This document shows positions 5,890 through 10,093 of a stretch of 10,093 nt of DNA, piece by piece (within the stretch, counting starts at the first letter, position 1; each line of letters begins with the position of its first letter). Source of the DNA: Chloroflexota bacterium (lineage in GTDB: Bacteria > Chloroflexota > Limnocylindria > Limnocylindrales > CSP1-4); NCBI GenBank assembly GCA_025355255.1, contig JANYAA010000419.1, positions 1 to 10,093 on the forward strand. The letters are read 5' to 3'. The notes under the pieces are model-generated. The model was not told the origin of the DNA, did no database searches, and saw only the letters and a program-made list of their open reading frames with translations. Both the position numbers and the translations under genes were made by a program.

Positions 5890-6669
5890 ATGCCTGCCAC
5901 CCGAGCTTGGGACCGCGCAGCGGCCCTCACCGTTTCCGCCGACGCCCGTCCGCGGGCCGCGATTGCCGCGCTCCGCGAGGAGGTCCCGGCGATCGCTGAC
6001 CTGTTCACCTTCATGCGTGACGCGGAGCTTCGGTTCGCAACGCTCCGCATGAGCATCGAGGTCCGGACGGCAGCAACACAGGGCCAGCGCGTTGAAACGA
6101 TTGACGTCAACCTCCGGCACCCGGGCCAGGTCAAGATCCTGACCCTCCCCGCGGGCGGCGGCACAGGCGACTACGACGCCTGGGTGAGCGATGGCGAGAC
6201 CATCCGCACATATACCGCGTCGCGCAAGCTCGGGACCCGGCGCCCTGTGCGCAGCTCCGTCCGCGGGCTGGATGACCCCGATCTGCCGGGCACCGCCAAG
6301 GTGTATGTGCCGCGCACAGGCCTGCCGGCGGACTCGCTCCCTGACCTGTTCCTGCACCCCGCGGGGTACTGCCAGAACGTCCTCGCCACCGGTGACTGCG
6401 TGATCACCGGCCTCACCAGCGTCGCCGGCCGCGAGGCCATCGTCCTCGAGTGCGCCAACCCGCGCACCATCGAGCGCGTGGCGGATCGTCCAGACTTCCT
6501 GATCCGGCTTGCGGTGGACCGCGCTGACGGCGTGATCCTGCGGCTTGAGGAGTCCATGGGTGATCACGTGTCCCGGGCGGCAGAGATGACCAGCTACGAG
6601 CCGGACGCCAGCCTCGCCCCCGGCTCATTCGCGTTCAACTTCCCTGCCGGGACGACCTTCATCTACTAG
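5890..6669 (+). CDS. Uncharacterised protein, LolA/RseB-fold-like
   Basis: 259 residues. From about residue 45 it shows a succession of strands typical of the lipoprotein-carrier fold: LRFATLRMSIEVRT, then a strand with HPGQVKILTLP, then YDAWVSDGETIRTYTASRK. Later come AGREAIVLECANP, DFLIRLAVDRADGVILRLEE and a closing strand ending GTTFIY. This order (substrate strand, 'DG..i..y' strand, 'G..a..v..' strand, 'vd...g.i.r...' strand) is what LolA, RseB and related outer-membrane lipoprotein-sorting proteins show; the match is by pattern only. Unlike those proteins it has no signal peptide or lipobox, so it would be cytoplasmic unless exported by its neighbour's partners or by a missed upstream start. 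Three cysteines (161, 170, 188) lie close together and could form a disulfide or bind metal. Position beside a copper lipoprotein may be functional. Confidence is high that it is a gene and low for its role. Confidence 0.72.
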   Translation: MPATRAWDRAAALTVSADARPRAAIAALREEVPAIADLFTFMRDAELRFATLRMSIEVRTAATQGQRVETIDVNLRHPGQVKILTLPAGGGTGDYDAWVSDGETIRTYTASRKLGTRRPVRSSVRGLDDPDLPGTAKVYVPRTGLPADSLPDLFLHPAGYCQNVLATGDCVITGLTSVAGREAIVLECANPRTIERVADRPDFLIRLAVDRADGVILRLEESMGDHVSRAAEMTSYEPDASLAPGSFAFNFPAGTTFIY

Positions 6670-6694
6670 GGCGACGCCGCAGAACCAGAATCGA

Positions 6695-6736
6695 AGAGCC
6701 CGGTGGCGCGCCTGCTGGCGGATGCCCCCGGGCTCT
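6695..6736. terminator. Bidirectional terminator-like hairpin between convergent genes
   Basis: Perfect 9-bp arms, AGAGCCCGG (6695-6703) and CCGGGCTCT (6728-6736), enclose 24 nt. It sits 25 nt after the stop of the plus-strand gene and 38 nt after the stop of the convergent permease gene. The plus side is followed by CGTGTTTCTC and the minus side by TCGATTC, so the T-tracts are poor but T-enriched for this GC-rich DNA. Confidence 0.6.
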
Positions 6737-6759
6737 CGTGTTTCTCGGGGTGGAGCCCC

Positions 6760-6777
6760 GACGAGCTAGACGAGCTA
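6760..6777 (-). repeat. 9-bp tandem duplication that doubles the permease stop codon
   Basis: GACGAGCTA is repeated twice without a gap. On the coding (minus) strand the permease reads ...GAG-GTC-ATC-TAG-CTC-GTC-TAG, so the duplication provides a second in-frame TAG three codons downstream of the first. Confidence 0.7.
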
Positions 6778-8397
6778 GATGACCTCGAGATCCCTCTCGA
6801 TGGCCGCCAGCTCCTCGGCCGAGCCCTGGACCTTCGGCCCCTTGAACCAGTTCTTGGCTGAGGTGAAGTACCAGAGCGCCGAACCACCAAGGACCACTGC
6901 GAACACCAGCGGCGTGTAGTTGAACGTGCTCAAGGTGATGGGCAGCGCCTGCGGGAGCATGAACAGTACGAAGATCACGCAGACCCAGACGGTCGAGATG
7001 ATCCCGACCGGCCGGCTCCAGCGACCAAGCTGCCACGGACCCGGCTGGAACTTGTTCTTTGCCAGAAGCCGCAGTGTGACCGGGGCGACATAGGCGACAT
7101 AGAGCCCGATGACCGCAATCGACGTGACGGCGGCGTAGGCCGTGTAGCTCCACAGGTAGGGCAGACCAAGCAAGAACGCGCCGCCAGCCGCCAGCCAGAT
7201 GGAGTTGGTGGGGGTGCGTGTCCGGTGGTTGATCTTGTGCCAGAAGGCACTGCCGGGGATGGCGCCGTCACGAGAGAAGGCGTAGATCATCCGGGAGTTG
7301 GCCGTGACCGACGCCATGCCGCAGTAGAACTGCGCGCCGATGACCAGGAGCAGGACGATCAGGCCGCCAGTTGAGCCGACGGCGTCAATCCAGATCTGGG
7401 CGGGCGGAACACCGGTGGCAGACGCCAGAGCGTGGGCATAGCCGTTGACCATCGTGCCGTCCGCGGCCTGGAAGACCTTGTCCGGCGTGATGCCGATGTT
7501 CATCGCAACAAGCAGGATGAAGCCGGCGATCACCGAGATGACCACGGACCAGATGATGCCCTTGGGCGCGGCGTTCTCGGCGTCGTGCGTCTCCTCGGAC
7601 ATGTGCGCCGAGGCGTCCTGTCCGGTGAGCGTGTACTGCGCGTTGAGCAGGCCAATCAACATCACGTAGAGCGGGATACCGGCGAGCGCCGGACCAAACC
7701 AGGTCCCGCCGTCGTCACCAGCGCCCGTGTTGTTGACAAACGTGGTGAACACGGAGCCCACGTCCGTCCGCGAGTGCTGGTTGAACACCACCGTGACCAG
7801 CACGATCGCGGCGACGCCGACGAGGTGCCACCACACCGACACCTGGTTGAGCAGGTTGACGACGCGGATGCCGAAGGTGTTCAGCAGGGCGTGGATAACG
7901 AGCATGGCGCCAAAGATGGCGATGGTCGTCGGCGGGTTGGCCGCGATGCCAAACGCTTCCTGCAGGAAGGCGTTGGTGAAGAACGCGAGGCCAAAGTCAA
8001 TGCCCGCGGTCACGGCGATCTGGCCAACCAGATTGAACCAGCCGACGAACCAGCTCCACTTGGCGCCGTCTCGCCCGCTCTCCGGGGCGAGCTTTGCAGC
8101 CCAGTAGTACAGACCGCCCGCCGTGGGGTAGCTGGATGCGACCTCAGCCATGCCAAGCGCGACAACGATGACGAACGCGCCGACAAAGAGCCAGCCCAGC
8201 GTCATGACGGCCGGGCCGCCAGTGTTCATGGCGAACCCGAACAGCGTCAGGCATCCGGAAAGGATCGAGATGATCGTGAACGACACGGCGAAGTTCGAGA
8301 ACGTCCTCATGCCACGGCGCAGCTCCTGCGCGTAGCCCAACTGGTGCAGACGTTCGGTGTCTCGGGATGCGGTGCCGCCGCCGGGCGATGATGCCAT
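6775..8397 (-). CDS. APC-superfamily amino-acid/amine permease
   Basis: 540-residue inner-membrane secondary transporter. About twelve hydrophobic segments are visible. The first (about 36-59, with SILSGCLTLFGFAMNTGGP) is the unwound substrate-binding helix 1 of the APC fold. The second (LGMAEVASSYPTAGGLYYWAAKL, about 81-103) holds the conserved E-x6-P-x-A-G-G-x-Y motif. The cytoplasmic segment HMSEETHDAENAAPKGI (265-281) matches the conserved APC M-x-E-E-T-x5-x-P-x-x-I loop. Both ends are polar and cytoplasmic. The sequence is most like the amino acid/choline/GABA branch; the substrate cannot be read from it. Its head-to-head position with a dehydrogenase and a glutamine synthetase-like ligase suggests uptake of an amine or amino acid for their pathway. 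Translation should start at ATG 8397, with GGAGGG 9 nt upstream. Downstream is a doubled stop and a shared terminator. Confidence 0.9.
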   Translation of the reverse strand: MASSPGGGTASRDTERLHQLGYAQELRRGMRTFSNFAVSFTIISILSGCLTLFGFAMNTGGPAVMTLGWLFVGAFVIVVALGMAEVASSYPTAGGLYYWAAKLAPESGRDGAKWSWFVGWFNLVGQIAVTAGIDFGLAFFTNAFLQEAFGIAANPPTTIAIFGAMLVIHALLNTFGIRVVNLLNQVSVWWHLVGVAAIVLVTVVFNQHSRTDVGSVFTTFVNNTGAGDDGGTWFGPALAGIPLYVMLIGLLNAQYTLTGQDASAHMSEETHDAENAAPKGIIWSVVISVIAGFILLVAMNIGITPDKVFQAADGTMVNGYAHALASATGVPPAQIWIDAVGSTGGLIVLLLVIGAQFYCGMASVTANSRMIYAFSRDGAIPGSAFWHKINHRTRTPTNSIWLAAGGAFLLGLPYLWSYTAYAAVTSIAVIGLYVAYVAPVTLRLLAKNKFQPGPWQLGRWSRPVGIISTVWVCVIFVLFMLPQALPITLSTFNYTPLVFAVVLGGSALWYFTSAKNWFKGPKVQGSAEELAAIERDLEVI

Positions 8398-8406
8398 CCG
8401 GTGAAA

Positions 8407-8412
8407 CCCTCC
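8407..8412 (-). promoter_or_regulatory. Shine-Dalgarno of the permease gene
   Basis: Minus-strand GGAGGG with 9 nt to the ATG at 8397. This is notable because several other genes here have none: the permease has a real 5' leader, and the inverted repeat at 8425-8449 may lie within it. Confidence 0.65.
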
Positions 8413-8424
8413 ATCTTCGATTGC

Positions 8425-8463
8425 GTGGGGGCGTTACGATCGCCCCCACTCGGCGATCGCCCT
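8425..8463. promoter_or_regulatory. Operator-like palindrome and CGATCGCCC repeats in the divergent region
   Basis: A perfect 9-bp inverted repeat, GTGGGGGCG (8425-8433) and CGCCCCCAC (8441-8449), surrounds TTACGAT. CGATCGCCC occurs at 8437-8445 and again at 8454-8462, with the second inside the 10-bp palindrome GGCGATCGCC (8452-8461). The remainder of the 165-bp gap (8398-8562) shows no clear paired -35/-10; CAGAAT at 8515-8520 is a weak -10 candidate for the rightward operon. The layout suits a shared regulator site for permease and catabolic genes, or a hairpin in the permease leader. Confidence 0.5.
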
Positions 8464-8562
8464 CATAAACGCGCAGTAAGGGGCTTCGGGTGGTCGCTGT
8501 CAATGCGCAGGGCGCAGAATGGGTCAGTGGCCCACCCCGCAGGACAGCCAGGGAGGACGCGC

Positions 8563-9321
8563 ATGGGTGACCGGCTTGCAGGCAAGGTGACCATCGTCAC
8601 CGGCGCTGGCTCCGGCATCGGCAAGGCGAGTGCCATCCGGTTTGCCGAAGAAGGTGCCCGCGTGACCTGCGTGGACGTCAATCAGGACGCCGTGGAAGCG
8701 ACGGCGCGGGAGATCGGCGACCAGGCGTTTGCTGTGACCGCCGACGTCAGCGTGGCTGCCCAGGTGAAGGCCTACACGGACGACACCGTTGCGCGATGGG
8801 GCCGTCTTGATGTCGCATTCAACAACGCGGGCGTCAACATCCCGGGCGTCTTCCACGAGGTCCCGGACGAGGTCATCAACCGGACCCTGGACGTCAACGT
8901 CAAGGGCTGCATCTACGGCTGCCGCTACGCCATCCCGTACATGCTCAAGCAGGGTGGCGGCTCGCTGATCAACACCACCAGCGTCAACGGTCTGGTTGCG
9001 GAGCCGTTCCTTGCCATCTACGCCACCAGCAAGGGCGCCATCGTGATGCTCTCCAAGGGCATCGCGCTGGACTATGCCAAGCAGAACATCCGCTGCAACG
9101 CCCTGGCTCCGGGCTGGGTGGACACCCCCATCAACTACGCGCACGCGGAGATGCTCGGCGGACTGGCGGAGGTCTACGCCACCATCGACTCGTTCCAGCC
9201 CATCGGACGCCCGGGCACCCCGCGGGAGCTCGCCAACGTGGCGCTGTTCCTCGCCTCGGACGAGTCGTCGTTTGTCACCGGATCTGTGATCGTCGCCGAC
9301 GGGGCGATGACGGCCAAGTAG
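8563..9321 (+). CDS. Short-chain dehydrogenase/reductase (classical SDR)
   Basis: 252-residue Rossmann-fold NAD(P)-dependent oxidoreductase, soluble. The cofactor motif TGAGSGIG is at 13-20, and Asp38 at the end of strand 2 (CVDVN) favours NAD(H) over NADP(H). NNAG is at 87-90, the catalytic tetrad is Asn112, Ser140, Tyr153 and Lys157 (YATSK), and APGWVDTP is at 182-189. Length is normal (about 250). The start at ATG 8563 has GGGAGG 6 nt upstream; a start at 8401 would add 54 residues not found in the family. It lies 15 bp before the glutamine synthetase-like gene, so the two are co-transcribed. The arrangement recalls the M. tuberculosis glnA4 locus (SDR Rv2857c, aldehyde dehydrogenase, amidotransferase, GlnA4), from memory. 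Substrate unknown; a hydroxy or keto intermediate of amine breakdown is a guess. Confidence 0.93.
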   Translation: MGDRLAGKVTIVTGAGSGIGKASAIRFAEEGARVTCVDVNQDAVEATAREIGDQAFAVTADVSVAAQVKAYTDDTVARWGRLDVAFNNAGVNIPGVFHEVPDEVINRTLDVNVKGCIYGCRYAIPYMLKQGGGSLINTTSVNGLVAEPFLAIYATSKGAIVMLSKGIALDYAKQNIRCNALAPGWVDTPINYAHAEMLGGLAEVYATIDSFQPIGRPGTPRELANVALFLASDESSFVTGSVIVADGAMTAK

Positions 9322-9336
9322 CCCCAGAGAGGTTCC

Positions 9337-10093
9337 ATGAGCACTGCCGGTCAGCATCCCAAGCACGCACGGCTCGAGGAGCTGGAGGCCATGGTCCGGG
9401 ACGGCCGGATCGACACCCTCGTCGTGGCCCTGACCGACATGCAGGGCCGGCTTGTGGGCAAGCGCGTGCAGGCGCAGGCGTTCCTCGAGGGCGTCATCGA
9501 TCACGGCGCGCACTTCTGCACCTACCTCCTCGGCACAGACATGGAGATGAACACGCCCGGTGGGTTTGCCCTCATGAACTGGGAGACGGGCTACGGCGAC
9601 TGGATCGCCAGCCCCGTCTGGGAGACGCTCCGCGTGCTGCCGTGGCTGGAGAAGACTGCGTTGGTCCTCTCCGACACCATCGTGGAGGAGACGCAGCAGG
9701 AGATCGCCATCTCGCCGCGAACCATCCTCAAGCGCCAGATTGAGCGTGCCCGCAAGGCCGGCATCAGCGTCAAGGCCGGCTCCGAGTTTGAGTACTACGT
9801 CCTCAAGGACAGCTGGGACACGATTGCCGAGAACGGCTTCGCCATCCCCAAGCGGTTCGGCACCTACAACGAGGACTACCACCTCCTGCAGGCGACGAAG
9901 GCGGAGCCGCTCCACCGGCTGCTGCGGAACCAGATGTCCGAAGCACGTGTCCCCATCGAGTTTTCGAAGGGTGAGGCGGCGCCGGGCCAGCACGAGGTCA
10001 ACATCCGCTACGACGAGGTTTTGGAGTCCGCGGACCGCAGCGTGATCTTCAAGCACGGCGCCAAGGAGATCGCCTACCTCAACGGGTGGGGCA
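9337..10093 (+). CDS. Glutamine synthetase-family ligase (gamma-glutamyl-amine synthetase type), 3' end cut by window edge
   Basis: 252 codons are visible of an expected 440-460. N-terminal beta-grasp domain: DTLVVALTDMQGRLVGKRV (26-44). The catalytic domain begins around 110, with metal ligands Glu150 and Glu152 (AGSEFEYYV), Glu213 and Glu220 (GEAAPGQHEVN). The sequence stops before the K-P and H-x-H nucleotide-site segments. Members ligate glutamate to ammonia, polyamines or ethanolamine using ATP. The N-terminal half is short and lacks the features I associate with housekeeping GlnA. Together with an SDR directly upstream and a divergent permease, this favours a PuuA/GlnA3/GlnA4-like gamma-glutamyl-amine synthetase. 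The specific substrate is inference. The start at ATG 9337 has GAGAGG close upstream (4 nt), rather tight. No adenylylation-site region is in view. Confidence 0.88.
   Translation, partial: MSTAGQHPKHARLEELEAMVRDGRIDTLVVALTDMQGRLVGKRVQAQAFLEGVIDHGAHFCTYLLGTDMEMNTPGGFALMNWETGYGDWIASPVWETLRVLPWLEKTALVLSDTIVEETQQEIAISPRTILKRQIERARKAGISVKAGSEFEYYVLKDSWDTIAENGFAIPKRFGTYNEDYHLLQATKAEPLHRLLRNQMSEARVPIEFSKGEAAPGQHEVNIRYDEVLESADRSVIFKHGAKEIAYLNGWG

Noticed and set aside
5797..6567. The long upstream extension of the cupredoxin reading frame to an ATG at 6567
   Set aside because: It runs antisense through the LolA-like gene, and the real N-terminus is marked by the signal peptide and lipobox beginning at 5796.
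7432..8391. A 319-codon plus-strand open frame opposite the permease
   Set aside because: The permease on the other strand has helices and APC motifs throughout; this frame is a charged, motif-free shadow.
8401..8562. An N-terminal extension of the short-chain dehydrogenase to ATG 8401
   Set aside because: It would translate the divergent control region; the family begins just before TGxxxGIG and the ATG at 8563 has GGGAGG upstream.
8524..10056. A 510-codon open frame on the minus strand opposite the dehydrogenase and glutamine synthetase-like genes
   Set aside because: The plus-strand proteins have complete catalytic motifs; the antisense frame has none and is His/Asp/Arg/Val-rich, as expected from GC-rich codon shadowing.

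Overview
The window is about 10.1 kb of very GC-rich bacterial DNA (by eye about two thirds G+C or more). It is densely coded, with short intergenic gaps and strong third-position G/C bias. Several genes begin directly at, or within a base of, a predicted transcription start. Short -10-like hexamers (TACAAT, TACCAT, TATCCT) lie exactly 7 nt before the start codon, the usual layout of leaderless genes. That layout, the gene families and the GC content suggest an actinomycete-like or high-GC Chloroflexota organism. No ribosomal or other marker gene is present, so the phylum is an inference with low to moderate confidence.

Region 1 (1-3432, minus strand): a catabolic acyl-CoA block. A three-gene operon runs leftward: a flavin reductase-like protein, an alpha/beta hydrolase, and an enoyl-CoA hydratase that overlaps the hydrolase by ATGA. 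After a 54-bp gap comes a thiolase of the 3-oxoadipyl-CoA (PcaF/PaaJ) type, with its own leaderless promoter and an operator-like inverted repeat; it runs off the left edge. Hydratase plus thiolase is the core of beta-oxidation-type cleavage. The hydrolase and flavin reductase suggest that the substrate is first oxygenated or ring-opened, as in aromatic-acid catabolism.

Region 2 (3433-5415): a divergent class II fumarase (fumC) whose N-terminus carries four tandem 12-bp repeats encoding TPAx units. It is followed by a 418-bp non-coding stretch holding two groups of repeats and inverted repeats, including two diverged copies of a hairpin-forming 30-mer.

Region 3 (5416-6736): a divergent pair consisting of a small cupredoxin lipoprotein (minus) and a LolA/RseB-fold-like protein of unknown function (plus), then a bidirectional terminator-like hairpin.

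Region 4 (6760-10093): an APC-family amino-acid/amine permease (minus), transcribed away from a short-chain dehydrogenase and a glutamine synthetase-family ligase (plus; runs off the right edge). The 165-bp divergent region carries an operator-like palindrome and repeated CGATCGCCC elements. The set resembles uptake plus gamma-glutamylation pathways for amines (polyamines, ethanolamine). I see no mobile elements, tRNA or rRNA genes, or CRISPR arrays. Nothing in the window is clearly a new defence or biosynthetic system; the more original signals are the uniform start-site architecture and the repeats of the 4998-5415 gap.
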